NCBI GenBank assembly: GCA_001179885.1 | Contig: CVSD01000004.1 | Location: 1-64,000, forward strand | Reading direction: 5' to 3' | Source: Candidatus Pelagibacter communis | Lineage (GTDB): Bacteria > Pseudomonadota > Alphaproteobacteria > Pelagibacterales > Pelagibacteraceae | Length of the DNA stretch: 64,000 nucleotides | Part shown: in pieces, positions 15,773 through 25,413 of the stretch | How the letters are laid out: the number at the start of each line of letters is the position of its first letter | How positions within the stretch are numbered: the stretch's first letter is position 1 | Program-made: the position numbers and the translations under genes | The notes under the pieces: model-generated | Seen by the model: only the letters and a program-made list of their open reading frames with translations | What the model was told of the DNA's origin: nothing | The model's database searches: none

Positions 15773-17254
15773 TTAATTATTTGAAGCAGTACTTAATAAA
15801 GATAGTTGAGTAATTTTATTATCACCAAGTTCATCAATTGGTTTTACTGGATAATCTCCCGTAAAATAATGATCAGTTAATTGAGGATAACTCTCGTTTC
15901 TTTTCTCAAACCCGATGGCTCTATACATTCCGTTTATTGATAAAAACTTTAAAGATTTTGCCCCTATATATTCACATATCTCATCATTGGTTTTATTTGC
16001 AGCTAACAATTCTTTTTTAGTCGGAGTATCCACTCCATAGAAATCAGGATATTTAATCTCTGGGCAGGCAATTTTTACATGAACTTCTTTTGCTCCAGCA
16101 TCATAAAGCATTTTTACAATTTTATAAGATGTAGTTCCTCTAACTAAAGAGTCGTCAATAAGAATTATCTTTTTATTTTTAATAGCTGATTGATTGGCAT
16201 TTAATTTTAATTTCACTCCTAAACTTCTGATTTTTTGACTAGGTTCAATAAAAGTTCTACCTACATAATGATTACGCACTAATCCAAGCTCAAAATTCAT
16301 GCCTAAATGTTGAGCAAAACCTAAGGCTGCTGCATTACCTGAGTCTGGAACTGGAACAATAATATCTGCATCGACATCATTTTCTTTAGCAAGCTCAGCT
16401 CCAAGACTTTTACGATGTTCATAGGCTGTTTTACCATCAAGAATACTGTCTGGTCTTGCAAAATATATATATTCAAAAACACAAGGTCTAACTTTTTTTT
16501 TTGGAAAAGGTTTAATACTTTCTAATTTATCATTTTCAATAAGCACAATCTCTCCATTCTCAACTTCTCTAATAAATTTTGCTCCAATTATATCTAAAGC
16601 ACATGTTTCTGATGCTAAAACATAACTATTTTTTAATTTTCCAATTACTAACGGTCTGATACCAAATGGATCTCTAACTCCAATTAATGATCTTTGAGTT
16701 AACATTACCAAAGCATAGCCACCTTGTATTTGAAATATAGCATCAACAATTTTGTCTATTGTTTTTATTCTTTTTGATTTTGCAATTAATTGGACAATTG
16801 TTTCAGTATCAGATGTTGTGTAGAAAATTGCACCATCTTCAACTAATTTTTTCCTTAAAGAAATTGAGTTAGTTAAATTTCCGTTATGAGCAACTCCGAT
16901 GCCACCAGCGTTTGTATCAGCAAAAAAAGGCTGAATGTTTCTCAAAGTATTTTCTCCTGTTGTACTATATCGATTATGTCCTATAGCATAGTCACCTTGA
17001 AGTTTTTTTAAAACTTTTTCTTTATTGAAATTGTCCCCAACAAGTCCAAATCTTTTTTCAGAAAAATATTGTTTTCCATCAAAAGTGACAATTCCACAAC
17101 CTTCTTGTCCTCGATGTTGAAGAGCATGAAGACCTAGCGCTGCTAGTGCTGAGGCATCTTTAGCATTACTAATACCAAATATGCCACATTCTTCTTTAAA
17201 TTTAGGATTAAAGGTCTTCAATTTTTTCTTTTGAATCTTGATATGTTTTTTCAT
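15773..17254 (-). CDS. purF: Amidophosphoribosyltransferase
   Basis: First committed enzyme of purine synthesis: PRPP plus glutamine gives phosphoribosylamine. The 493-residue protein has a 22-residue leader before Cys23 (ECGIFGIS), the N-terminal nucleophile expected after propeptide removal. It then has the Ntn glutaminase domain (ALQHRGQEGCGI) and a phosphoribosyltransferase domain with IILIDDSLVRGTT (about 363-375). It overlaps the upstream cvpA by 47 nt, a long overlap that places the leader inside cvpA's end. It directly abuts the HD-domain gene. purM-purN lie elsewhere in the window (34667-36258). Confidence 0.95.
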   Translation of the reverse strand: MKKHIKIQKKKLKTFNPKFKEECGIFGISNAKDASALAALGLHALQHRGQEGCGIVTFDGKQYFSEKRFGLVGDNFNKEKVLKKLQGDYAIGHNRYSTTGENTLRNIQPFFADTNAGGIGVAHNGNLTNSISLRKKLVEDGAIFYTTSDTETIVQLIAKSKRIKTIDKIVDAIFQIQGGYALVMLTQRSLIGVRDPFGIRPLVIGKLKNSYVLASETCALDIIGAKFIREVENGEIVLIENDKLESIKPFPKKKVRPCVFEYIYFARPDSILDGKTAYEHRKSLGAELAKENDVDADIIVPVPDSGNAAALGFAQHLGMNFELGLVRNHYVGRTFIEPSQKIRSLGVKLKLNANQSAIKNKKIILIDDSLVRGTTSYKIVKMLYDAGAKEVHVKIACPEIKYPDFYGVDTPTKKELLAANKTNDEICEYIGAKSLKFLSINGMYRAIGFEKRNESYPQLTDHYFTGDYPVKPIDELGDNKITQLSLLSTASNN

Positions 17255-17753
17255 TAGGAAATTCTTTTAATAAATAATTACTACCTTTTTCTAAATATGG
17301 AAAGACGAATGATCTATCTAAATTTATTGGCCATTTGTCATAATTATAGACTATATGGACTGCTGAAAATATACATATAGAGATAATATATGCTCTTAAA
17401 AATCCAAAAAAGAATCCAAATATTGTATCTAAACTGCCAAGACCAGTGTAATTGATTGCTTTGCTAATGCCTTTATTAATCATTAATACTAAAAATATCA
17501 CAACAACAAATATTGTTACTCCAAGACCAATATCAAGAACATATTCATTATCAATAATATCTTTGAAATAAGGCTTTATTTTTGGAAAAATTAATAAAGT
17601 AATTATGTAAGCTACTAACCATTTGGCCATTGAGAGAATACTTAAAACAAAACCTTTTTTATAACATTTAATCAGAGAAAGAATCGTAATTGCTAAATAA
17701 AATAGATCAATAATTGAAGTAGCTTTATAAAAACTTACAAAGACATCTTGCAT
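17208..17753 (-). CDS. cvpA: CvpA family membrane protein
   Basis: A 181-residue inner-membrane protein with four hydrophobic segments (about 12-30, 38-58, 75-95 and 110-135) and a soluble C-terminal tail, as in CvpA. The signature GSLDTIFGFFFGFLRAY lies around residue 105. CvpA proteins occur next to purF in many proteobacteria and affect envelope homeostasis and, in E. coli, colicin V production. The ATG follows the RND exporter stop immediately (17753/17754), and purF overlaps its end by 47 nt. Confidence 0.88.
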   Translation of the reverse strand: MQDVFVSFYKATSIIDLFYLAITILSLIKCYKKGFVLSILSMAKWLVAYIITLLIFPKIKPYFKDIIDNEYVLDIGLGVTIFVVVIFLVLMINKGISKAINYTGLGSLDTIFGFFFGFLRAYIISICIFSAVHIVYNYDKWPINLDRSFVFPYLEKGSNYLLKEFPNEKTYQDSKEKIEDL

Positions 17754-20138
17754 TTAAAAATTTTTAAATGGTTTTATTATTAATAATAAAGAAGGTAGTA
17801 ATGTTAAAACTGAAATCATTGCAAGTAACATTGCCAGACCCGTGAAAATACCAAAATAAATTGTAGGTATAAATTTTGATAAAACTAATATTGAAAAACC
17901 AAATACAATTGTAATAGAAGTATTTAAAATAGCTTTACCAACTGTTGAGTGACATAATTTAAGAGTTTTATTATAATCTTTTGTATTAGAATACTCTTCT
18001 CTAAATCTATAGATATAATGAATACTATTATCTACCGCAATTCCTATTGTTATTGCAGCTATAGTAATTGTCATCATGTCTAATGGAATACCTATTAAGC
18101 CAATTACACCTAGAATAAAAAAAGCAGCAATAAAATTTGGAACTACACCAATTAAAGATAGCTTTACATTTTTAAAAAGTATTAAAAACATTCCGAATAT
18201 ACCAAGCATTACCAAACCTAAAGTTAAAATTTGTGATTTAAAAAGACTTTGTAAAAGGTTATTGAATAAAATTAAAACACCGGCTAGTTTAAAATCATTT
18301 TCATCTAGGCCTAATTTATTTTTTAGATCATAATTTATCTTTTTAATTAAGTCATTTCTTCTTAAATTTTCTTGTGAGTCTATTATTCTTAAATTTATCC
18401 TTGCTTCATTATCTTCTATAGAAATATAAGGATCAATTATTTCTGTTTTTATACTTTTGGGTATTTTTGAGTAAAGAACTCCCATTTCCAATGTTCCCAA
18501 AGGTTTGTTGTTATTGAGCATAGTTGCGACATCAATAATAGATGAAAATGACAAAACCTTTCCAACTTGAGGTAAATTATCAAGATAATTATGTACCGAG
18601 GAAATTCTATCAATTTTATCTTTGGTAAACCAATATTTATCATCATTTTGATTTTCTTCATCACCCCAATCTTCAAATTCATCATCTGTTTCTTGAATTT
18701 CTTTTTTTGGAAATTTTAAAATTACCTCGAGAGGTGTAGTTCCACCTAATTTTTCATCTATAAGTTTCATGCCTTTATAAATTTCAGTTTTTTTACTAAA
18801 ATAATTTATAAAACTATTTTCGACTTCAAGACGACTTATACCAATCAAACTAATAATGATTATAAAAATTGTGACTGTATAAATTATTTTATGATTGTTT
18901 TGAGATATATTCGCAAGAAAAGACGTAATTTTTGAATCATTATATTCGTTTAATGAAATATTTTCTTTTGGAACAAAATTTATTAAGGAAGGAAGTAAAG
19001 TGAAAGTGATTATGAATGATGTTATTAAGCCTAAGGTCATCATCCATCCAAAATCAATAATTGGTTTAATTTCACTAAAAATTAATGATAGAAAAGCAAT
19101 TATCGTTGTCAAAGCAGTATATAAAATTGGCCAAAACATTTTACTTGTTGTTAAAGTTAACAATTCTACAATTTTTTTGTTCGGATAATATTGCTTCATT
19201 TGTAAAAATCTTGTGCTCATATGGATATTCATTGCCATTGTTAAAATTAACATTAAAGCAATAAAATTTGAGGAAATCACAGTAACTTTCCATCCCAACA
19301 AACCCAACAATCCTGTCATTATTATTACTGAAAAAAAACAACTACTAATAGGAACTATAATCCAGATTAATTTTCTAAAAACAAACCATAAAGTTGCAAT
19401 GATAAATAATAAAACACCTATACCAAATACTATGATATCACTTTTAATAAATGACATCATATCATCAGCTATCATGGGTATTCCACCTAGATGGATCTTT
19501 CCAACATCCTCATAACTTTTAATTACATCTCTAATTTCATTTATATTTTGATGATTTTGTTTTTTTATAAAATCCTTTAAATTTTCAATTTCTTTTTTTG
19601 ATTTAACTGAAACATCTTTAAGTTCTTTTGTCTTTTTTATATTAATTATTATACCACTGGTTTTACCATCTTCACTAATAACAAAGTTTCTAAATACAGG
19701 GCTACTCAAAATTTCATCAAATCCTCTTTCTCTATCAATTTCGTCATCTTTAAGAGTTTTAAAATTTTGTAGTCTTTCTTGCAAAGGTGCATCAGAGCTG
19801 TTTAATAGTGGAATATCTAAAAGTGTAATTACGCTATGAACCCAGTCTAGACTTTGTATCTTATATTTTAAACTTAAAAGATTATTAATAGAAGAATCAG
19901 AAATCATTCCATCATTAGGAGTATAAGTTAAGATTAAAAATTCTTTTGAACCGTATCGATTTGTTATTTCTTGCAAATATTTTAAATCAGGATCACCTTC
20001 AATAAGTAAAGTTTCTGATGAAGCATCAAGTTTAAAATCTTTTGAATAATAACCAAAAGTTAATAATATAATTAGTAGAGCTATAAAAATAGACTTTGGG
20101 TTTTTAAGAATGATATTTTGATAAATTTGGGTGAACAT
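17754..20138 (-). CDS. RND-superfamily (MMPL/patched-like) exporter
   Basis: A 794-residue membrane protein with the two-fold RND layout: one N-terminal helix, a large periplasmic loop, five or six helices, then a repeat of loop plus helices. The second loop has a very acidic patch (DDEFEDWGDEENQNDD, about 483-498). Helix segments such as ITIAAITIGIAVDNSIHYIYRF are typical of the sterol-sensing-domain-like exporters annotated as predicted exporters of the RND superfamily. The cargo may be hydrophobic or lipid-like, but this is not readable. It lies between dnaB and cvpA, a slot that holds alr/radA in many alphaproteobacteria. Confidence 0.85.
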   Translation of the reverse strand: MFTQIYQNIILKNPKSIFIALLIILLTFGYYSKDFKLDASSETLLIEGDPDLKYLQEITNRYGSKEFLILTYTPNDGMISDSSINNLLSLKYKIQSLDWVHSVITLLDIPLLNSSDAPLQERLQNFKTLKDDEIDRERGFDEILSSPVFRNFVISEDGKTSGIIINIKKTKELKDVSVKSKKEIENLKDFIKKQNHQNINEIRDVIKSYEDVGKIHLGGIPMIADDMMSFIKSDIIVFGIGVLLFIIATLWFVFRKLIWIIVPISSCFFSVIIMTGLLGLLGWKVTVISSNFIALMLILTMAMNIHMSTRFLQMKQYYPNKKIVELLTLTTSKMFWPILYTALTTIIAFLSLIFSEIKPIIDFGWMMTLGLITSFIITFTLLPSLINFVPKENISLNEYNDSKITSFLANISQNNHKIIYTVTIFIIIISLIGISRLEVENSFINYFSKKTEIYKGMKLIDEKLGGTTPLEVILKFPKKEIQETDDEFEDWGDEENQNDDKYWFTKDKIDRISSVHNYLDNLPQVGKVLSFSSIIDVATMLNNNKPLGTLEMGVLYSKIPKSIKTEIIDPYISIEDNEARINLRIIDSQENLRRNDLIKKINYDLKNKLGLDENDFKLAGVLILFNNLLQSLFKSQILTLGLVMLGIFGMFLILFKNVKLSLIGVVPNFIAAFFILGVIGLIGIPLDMMTITIAAITIGIAVDNSIHYIYRFREEYSNTKDYNKTLKLCHSTVGKAILNTSITIVFGFSILVLSKFIPTIYFGIFTGLAMLLAMISVLTLLPSLLLIIKPFKNF

Positions 20139-20159
20139 TTAACCCTTTTATATTGGAAA

Positions 20160-21578
20160 TTAGACGTTTTGAGTATCTTTAAATTTAGTAAACATAGCCT
20201 CAAACTCCAGCATAATATTTCCTGTTGGTCCATGTCTTTGTTTACTAATAATTATTTCCGCTAAATTTGAGACCTCATTCATTTTTGCTTGCCATTCAGC
20301 ATGTTCTACTGTCGCTGGTCTTGGCTCTTTTCTTTCTAAATAATATGCCTCTCTATAAACAAACATAACAACATCTGCATCTTGTTCAATTGAACCCGAC
20401 TCTCTTAAATCAGATAGTTGAGGTTTTTTATCATCTCTTTGTTCAACAGCTCTGGAAAGTTGTGAAAGTGCTACAACTGGCACACCTAACTCTTTAGCAA
20501 TAGCTTTCAAACCTTGTGTAATTTCTGAAATCTCTTGAACTCTTCCATCTTTATTGTTAAATGTTCCTTTCATCAGCTGAATATAATCAACCACAATCAT
20601 ATCTAGACCAAATAGTCTCTTAATTCTTCTTGCTCTATTACTCATTGCAGCAATGCTTATCGCTGGTGTTTCATCTATATACAGAGGTAGTTCTGAAATG
20701 TTTTTTGAGGTTTCAATAAATTTATCAAATTGTTCATCAGAGATTTTACCTCTTCTTATGTCATTTGATTTAATTCTTGATTGTTCAGCAAGTATTCTAG
20801 TTGAAAGTTGTTCTGAAGACATTTCTAAAGAAAAAAATGCTATAGACGATTTTTTTCCTTTTTCTTGTAATTTTTGAGCAGCATTAAATGCTATATTTGT
20901 TGCTAAAGCAGTTTTTCCCATGGATGGTCTTCCTGCAATAATAATCAAGTCTGATTGATGAAGTCCACCAAGTCTGTCATCTAAATCTCTAAGTCCAGTT
21001 GGAACTCCAACAATTCCTTCATCATTTTTATAAGCTGCTGATGCCATTTCAATTGTTTGCTTCATTGCATCATCAAACTTAATTAATGAAGAATTAAAAG
21101 AGCCTTTTTCTGCTAAATCAAATAATAATCTTTCTGATTTTTCAATAATATTTTGACCATTTGTATTTAGATCATTTAATTTTGCTGTATCAATAGTTTG
21201 TTCAGAAATTTTTATTAATTCTCTTCTAACAAACATGTCATATATAATCTTAGAATATTCAGTTGCTTGTCTTGTAGATGTAGAAAATTTTGTAATTTTA
21301 ACCAAATATTCTGGAACATTTAATTCATCTTTTTCATTTTCAAAATAATTTTTCAATGTAATGGGATTAGCTAACATTCCTTTATAAATTAAATTTTCGA
21401 TTGCCTCAAAAATTTTTTGGTGCATTGGATCATAAAAATTATTACATGATATAATTGTATTTATTTCATCAAAAATTTCATTTGTAACAAGAATTGATCC
21501 TATTACAGCTTGTTCAGCTTCAATATTATTAGGCAATTCTTTAAATTTATCTTTTACAAGTGTGAGATTATTTTCCAT
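20160..21578 (-). CDS. dnaB: Replicative DNA helicase DnaB
   Basis: The hexameric 5'-3' replication-fork helicase. The 472-residue protein has the N-terminal primase-interaction domain (NIEAEQAVIGSIL, about 17-29), a linker, and the RecA-like C-terminal domain with Walker A AGRPSMGKTALA (about 215-226), DMIVVDYIQLM (Walker B) and RESGSIEQDADVVMFVYRE. Length is standard. It follows rplI by about 70 bp in the conserved rpsF-rpsR-rplI-dnaB order. Confidence 0.96.
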   Translation of the reverse strand: MENNLTLVKDKFKELPNNIEAEQAVIGSILVTNEIFDEINTIISCNNFYDPMHQKIFEAIENLIYKGMLANPITLKNYFENEKDELNVPEYLVKITKFSTSTRQATEYSKIIYDMFVRRELIKISEQTIDTAKLNDLNTNGQNIIEKSERLLFDLAEKGSFNSSLIKFDDAMKQTIEMASAAYKNDEGIVGVPTGLRDLDDRLGGLHQSDLIIIAGRPSMGKTALATNIAFNAAQKLQEKGKKSSIAFFSLEMSSEQLSTRILAEQSRIKSNDIRRGKISDEQFDKFIETSKNISELPLYIDETPAISIAAMSNRARRIKRLFGLDMIVVDYIQLMKGTFNNKDGRVQEISEITQGLKAIAKELGVPVVALSQLSRAVEQRDDKKPQLSDLRESGSIEQDADVVMFVYREAYYLERKEPRPATVEHAEWQAKMNEVSNLAEIIISKQRHGPTGNIMLEFEAMFTKFKDTQNV

Positions 21579-21648
21579 TTTTTTTTAAATTTACATAAAG
21601 TAAAAGTTAAAGGAATTTAAAATATTTACTGGGGAAAAAATTGTATAA

Positions 21649-22107
21649 TTATTGAATTGTCTCAGCAGACTCAACTACAATATGTATTTCAGCATCAATT
21701 TCTGAATGTAGGGAAATTTTTACTCTAAATTTTCCAATTGACCTTATCTCTTTAATTGGCTGAATCATTGATGGAGTAATATCTAATTTTTCTTTTTCTT
21801 TAATAATTTTAGAAATTTCAGTTGGTTTAACAGAACCGTACAACTCTTTATTTTCAGTACTTAGTTTTTTAACCACAAACTCTTTTTTATTTAATTTTTC
21901 AGACATCTTTTTTGCCTCTAATTTTTTTTCATTATCTTTTTTCGAAAGTTGATTTTTAATTTTTTCTACTTCTTTAATGTTTTCTTTTGAGGCATATAAA
22001 GCTTTTTTATTAGCGATTAAAAAGTTTCTAGCAAAACCTCTTTTAACATCTATAATTTCACCTATAGATCCAATTCTTTTTAAATTTTCTAATAAAATAA
22101 CTTTCAT
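21649..22107 (-). CDS. rplI: Ribosomal protein L9
   Basis: Large-subunit protein with an N-terminal rRNA-binding domain (MKVILLENLKRIGSIGEIID and GFARNFLI), a long central charged helix (about 45-85), and a C-terminal domain ending in HSEIDAEIHIVV. Its 152 residues match the family. It starts 1 bp after the rpsR stop. Confidence 0.96.
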   Translation of the reverse strand: MKVILLENLKRIGSIGEIIDVKRGFARNFLIANKKALYASKENIKEVEKIKNQLSKKDNEKKLEAKKMSEKLNKKEFVVKKLSTENKELYGSVKPTEISKIIKEKEKLDITPSMIQPIKEIRSIGKFRVKISLHSEIDAEIHIVVESAETIQ

Positions 22108-22108
22108 T

Positions 22109-22381
22109 TTATAATAAAGCTAAATTTCTGGCTCTTTTTATTGATAGAGATAATTCTCTTTGTTTTTTTTGACTTACGTTAGTTATTCTTGATGGTAATA
22201 TTTTTCCATTTTCTGAAATGTATCGCTTAAGTAACTTTATATTTTTGTAGTCAATTTTGGGAGCTCCTTTTACTGATAATGGACAGCTTTTTTTAAATTT
22301 GTATTTATTGGGCTGAAATATGCTTAATTTCGCAAAATTGCTTTGTTTTCCTTTTTTATTTCCACTTTGTCTCTTAGGCAT
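22109..22381 (-). CDS. rpsR: Ribosomal protein S18
   Basis: A 90-residue small-subunit protein with the S18 core [20 protein letters not shown] followed by [28 protein letters not shown] (shown in two parts of the same domain). It pairs with S6 on the 30S platform. It sits 2 bp after rpsF and 1 bp before rplI, a classic trio. Confidence 0.96.
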   Translation of the reverse strand: MPKRQSGNKKGKQSNFAKLSIFQPNKYKFKKSCPLSVKGAPKIDYKNIKLLKRYISENGKILPSRITNVSQKKQRELSLSIKRARNLALL

Positions 22382-22383
22382 AT

Positions 22384-22737
22384 TTAATTTTTAGTATTTT
22401 CTTTTTTTTCTATTTCATCTTTTTTTGAAAAAAAATTTGTTTCAAGATCAAATTCTTTAACTTTAACAGTTAAATATCTTAATAATTTTTTGTCTATAGC
22501 TTCATTTTTCTCTAATTCATCAATTACATTACCTTTTCCTCTGATTTTAAAATGTATGTAGCTTCCTTTTTTATTTTTTTTGATTAAGTATGAAAGATTT
22601 AATAGACCCCAGTTTTCTGTTTTAACTACTTCTCCATTATTTTTTTCAACAATTTTAGAATATTTTTCTGTTAATTGCTTAATTTCGCTTGGTGAAGTGT
22701 CTTGTCTTGCTATAATTGTATGCTCGTATAAATTCAT
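22384..22737 (-). CDS. rpsF: Ribosomal protein S6
   Basis: A 117-residue small-subunit protein. [13 protein letters not shown] opens the ferredoxin-like fold; [19 protein letters not shown] and the [20 protein letters not shown] region are typical, followed by a charged tail rich in K and E. It is the first gene of the long minus-strand run and divergent from fabD. Confidence 0.95.
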   Translation of the reverse strand: MNLYEHTIIARQDTSPSEIKQLTEKYSKIVEKNNGEVVKTENWGLLNLSYLIKKNKKGSYIHFKIRGKGNVIDELEKNEAIDKKLLRYLTVKVKEFDLETNFFSKKDEIEKKENTKN

Positions 22738-22769
22738 TTATGTTCTTTAATAAAATGTGAGGATATACT

Positions 22770-22798
22770 ATTATAAATCTTTAATATCAATAGCAAAA
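22770..22798 (-). promoter_or_regulatory. Candidate promoter for rpsF
   Basis: Read on the minus strand, TTTTGC (22798-22793) and TATAAT (22775-22770) are separated by 17 bp, giving a predicted start about 25 nt upstream of the rpsF ATG. The -10 is perfect and the -35 weak. It is predicted by eye only. Confidence 0.45.
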
Positions 22799-22823
22799 AG
22801 CACAAAAAAATAGGTTTTTTTAG

Positions 22824-23750
22824 ATGTTTTCAGTAATTTTTCCAGGACAAGGTTCCCAGACAATTGGAATGGGAAAAGAATTTTTTGAAAAATATAGTTT
22901 AGTAAAAGAATTATTTTCTATAGCTGATGAAACTTTAGGTATCTCTTTGTCAAAGATAATTCTTGAAGGTCCTAAAGAGGAATTGGATCTTACAATAAAT
23001 ACTCAGCCAGCAATTTTTTTAGTGAGCTATTCTATATTCCAGGTTATGAAAAAAGAGTTTAATATAGATCTTAATCAAGCAAAATATTTTGCTGGCCATT
23101 CATTAGGCGAATATTCAGCTTTATCATCTGCAAATTATTTAAATTTCTCAGATACAATTCAACTATTAAGAATAAGAGGAGAGTCCATGCAAAATGCAGT
23201 TTCTAAAGGACAGGGAGGCATGTTAGCTATATTGGGCTCTACGGTTGAAATTATAGAAACTATTTTAAAAGAAAATAAAAATAATTTTATAGTTGAAATT
23301 GCTAACGATAATTCAGAAGGCCAAATTGTATTAAGTGGGAAAAATGATGATTTAATAAAATTAGGTGAAATTTTAAAATCAAAAAGTATTAAGAATATTA
23401 AATTACCAGTAAGTGCCCCATTTCATTGTAAACTAATGAAAAAGGCAACCGATATAATGAAAAATGAAATTGAAAAAAAAAATTTTCAAGATTCTAAAAA
23501 TAAATTAATATCAAACGTTACTGCAAAAGAGATTTTGGATAAAGATGAATTGAAAAAATTATTAATTGATCAAATTGAAAGCAGGGTTAGATGGAGAGAA
23601 AGCGTTGTTAATATGATTCAACATGGTGTTAGTCATTTTATTGAAATAGGACCTGGAAAAGTGTTGTCAGGTCTTATTAAAAGAATTGATAAGAATGTAA
23701 AAATTAATTCAATTAATAGTGAGAGTGATATAGAAGAACTAAATATATGA
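22824..23750 (+). CDS. fabD: Malonyl-CoA:ACP transacylase
   Basis: Charges ACP with malonyl groups for fatty acid synthesis. The 308-residue protein has PGQGSQTIGMGKEF at its start, the GHSLGEYSAL active-site serine motif (about residue 92), and the distal SAPFHCKLM histidine. Its end overlaps fabG by 4 nt (ATGA). It is divergent from rpsF across about 86 bp. Confidence 0.95.
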   Translation: MFSVIFPGQGSQTIGMGKEFFEKYSLVKELFSIADETLGISLSKIILEGPKEELDLTINTQPAIFLVSYSIFQVMKKEFNIDLNQAKYFAGHSLGEYSALSSANYLNFSDTIQLLRIRGESMQNAVSKGQGGMLAILGSTVEIIETILKENKNNFIVEIANDNSEGQIVLSGKNDDLIKLGEILKSKSIKNIKLPVSAPFHCKLMKKATDIMKNEIEKKNFQDSKNKLISNVTAKEILDKDELKKLLIDQIESRVRWRESVVNMIQHGVSHFIEIGPGKVLSGLIKRIDKNVKINSINSESDIEELNI

Positions 23751-24484
23751 TTAATTTAAAAGATAAAAAAATTATAGTAACAGGTGCATCAGGTGGAATT
23801 GGTAATTCAATAGTTGAAAAACTAAATAATTGTGGAGCTAAAATATTAGCGACAGGAACTAAAATTGAAAAATTAGAGGAATTAAAATCAAAATATAATA
23901 ACACTGTTGTTTTAAAATTTGATATTTCTCAAAGTGAAAAGATCGAGGAATTTATTGAAAATGCAACCCAAGCACTTGGCGGTAATTTAGATTGTATTAT
24001 TAACAATGCTGGACTTACACAAGATAATTTAGCAATTCGAATGAGTTTGGACGAGTGGAAAAAAGTAATTGATATAAATCTAACCTCAACATTCTTATTG
24101 AGTAAATTTGCAATAAAAAAAATGTTAAAGAATAAGTCTGGTAAAATTATAAATATCACATCTGTAGTAGGTCATACAGGAAACTTGGGACAAGCTAATT
24201 ACACAGCATCTAAGGCTGGGATTGTTGCAATGTCAAAAAGTTTAGCATTAGAATATGCTAAAAAAAATATTAATATAAATTGTATTTCGCCTGGTTTTAT
24301 TAAAACCGCAATGACTAATAAAATAGATGAAAAGTTTAAGGAATTAATAGTGTCTAAAATACCCTCTGCGAGATTAGGAGAACCAGAAGATATTGCTAAT
24401 GCTGTTCTTTTTCTTGCCTCTAATCAATCAGATTACATTAATGGTGAAACAATACATGTTAATGGGGGCATGTATATGGCTTGA
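23747..24484 (+). CDS. fabG: 3-oxoacyl-ACP reductase
   Basis: A short-chain dehydrogenase that reduces beta-ketoacyl-ACP with NADPH. The 245-residue protein has VTGASGGIGNSI (about 10-21), the NNAG motif (about 85), the catalytic Ser in ITSVVGHTGN, and the YTASK motif (about 150). It ends with HVNGGMYMA as in FabG. It is coupled to fabD by an ATGA overlap and followed by acpP after 48 bp. Confidence 0.96.
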   Translation: MINLKDKKIIVTGASGGIGNSIVEKLNNCGAKILATGTKIEKLEELKSKYNNTVVLKFDISQSEKIEEFIENATQALGGNLDCIINNAGLTQDNLAIRMSLDEWKKVIDINLTSTFLLSKFAIKKMLKNKSGKIINITSVVGHTGNLGQANYTASKAGIVAMSKSLALEYAKKNININCISPGFIKTAMTNKIDEKFKELIVSKIPSARLGEPEDIANAVLFLASNQSDYINGETIHVNGGMYMA

Positions 24485-24532
24485 CAAAAGAAGTTTTTAA
24501 ACTATTAAGAATTTAAAACGTAAAGGATTAAT

Positions 24533-24772
24533 ATGTCAGAAGATGTTTCAAGCAAAGTAAAAAAAATAGTAGCTGATCACCTAGGTATCGATGAAGCGAA
24601 AGTCACCGAAGAGTCCAGTTTCATAGATGATTTAGGGGCTGATAGTTTAGACACAGTTGAATTAGTAATGGCTTTTGAAGAGGAATTTGGTTCTGAAATT
24701 TCTGATAGTGAAGCTGAGAAAATTTTAACAGTTGGTGATGCTGTAAAATTTATTGAAGGAAAAGCAAATTAA
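24533..24772 (+). CDS. acpP: Acyl carrier protein
   Basis: A 79-residue acidic four-helix protein. Ser38 in [13 protein letters not shown] is the phosphopantetheine attachment site. An AAAGGA ribosome-binding site lies just upstream. It is the carrier for the fabD/fabG products. Only 8 bp separate it from gmk, so the fabF that often follows acpP is not here. Confidence 0.97.
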   Translation: MSEDVSSKVKKIVADHLGIDEAKVTEESSFIDDLGADSLDTVELVMAFEEEFGSEISDSEAEKILTVGDAVKFIEGKAN

Positions 24773-24780
24773 TTTTTTTC

Positions 24781-25413
24781 ATGCCCATAGAGAATGATGG
24801 GGTAATGATTATTTTGTCATCTCCTTCTGGAGCAGGCAAAACTACTTTGGTAAATTTATTATCAGAATTAGATAATTTTCAAATTTCGATTTCACATACA
24901 ACTCGACAGCCAAGACTAAATGAAGTTCCTAACAAAGATTATTATTTTGTAGATGAAGCTGAATTTCAAAGATTGATCAAAAACCAAGAGTTTTTAGAAT
25001 ACGCAAAAGTTTTTAATAATTTTTATGGATCAACAAGAACCCCAGTAATTAATAATTTAAATAAAGGAAAAAATGTACTTTTTGATATTGATTGGCAAGG
25101 TGCTGATCAAATTAAAAATAAGAAGTTAGATTATAAATTGATTACCTTTTTTATTTTACCTCCAAGTAAAGAGGTATTGTTTGAAAGATTGACAAATAGA
25201 GATATGAAAGACAAATTGATAGTTGATGAAAGAATGAAACAATTTGATCGTGATGTGCTTCATTGGATAAATTATGATTATGTTGTTATAAACGATGATC
25301 TAAACAAATGTTTTCAAAAAATTCAAAGTTTGATAAATGCAGAAATTAAAGATGGTTCAAAAGATTATGATAAAGAATTTATTAGAAGCCATATTGAAAA
25401 ACTTTCTTCATAA
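24781..25413 (+). CDS. gmk: Guanylate kinase
   Basis: Phosphorylates GMP to GDP. The 210-residue protein has the P-loop [11 protein letters not shown] (about 13-23), ISHTTRQPR (about 38-46) and the [11 protein letters not shown] segment (about 100-110). The first nine residues before the core are short and charged; the ATG at 24781 has little room for an SD, so translation may be coupled to acpP. Its end overlaps the convergent rsmA by 6 nt. Confidence 0.95.
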   Translation: MPIENDGVMIILSSPSGAGKTTLVNLLSELDNFQISISHTTRQPRLNEVPNKDYYFVDEAEFQRLIKNQEFLEYAKVFNNFYGSTRTPVINNLNKGKNVLFDIDWQGADQIKNKKLDYKLITFFILPPSKEVLFERLTNRDMKDKLIVDERMKQFDRDVLHWINYDYVVINDDLNKCFQKIQSLINAEIKDGSKDYDKEFIRSHIEKLSS

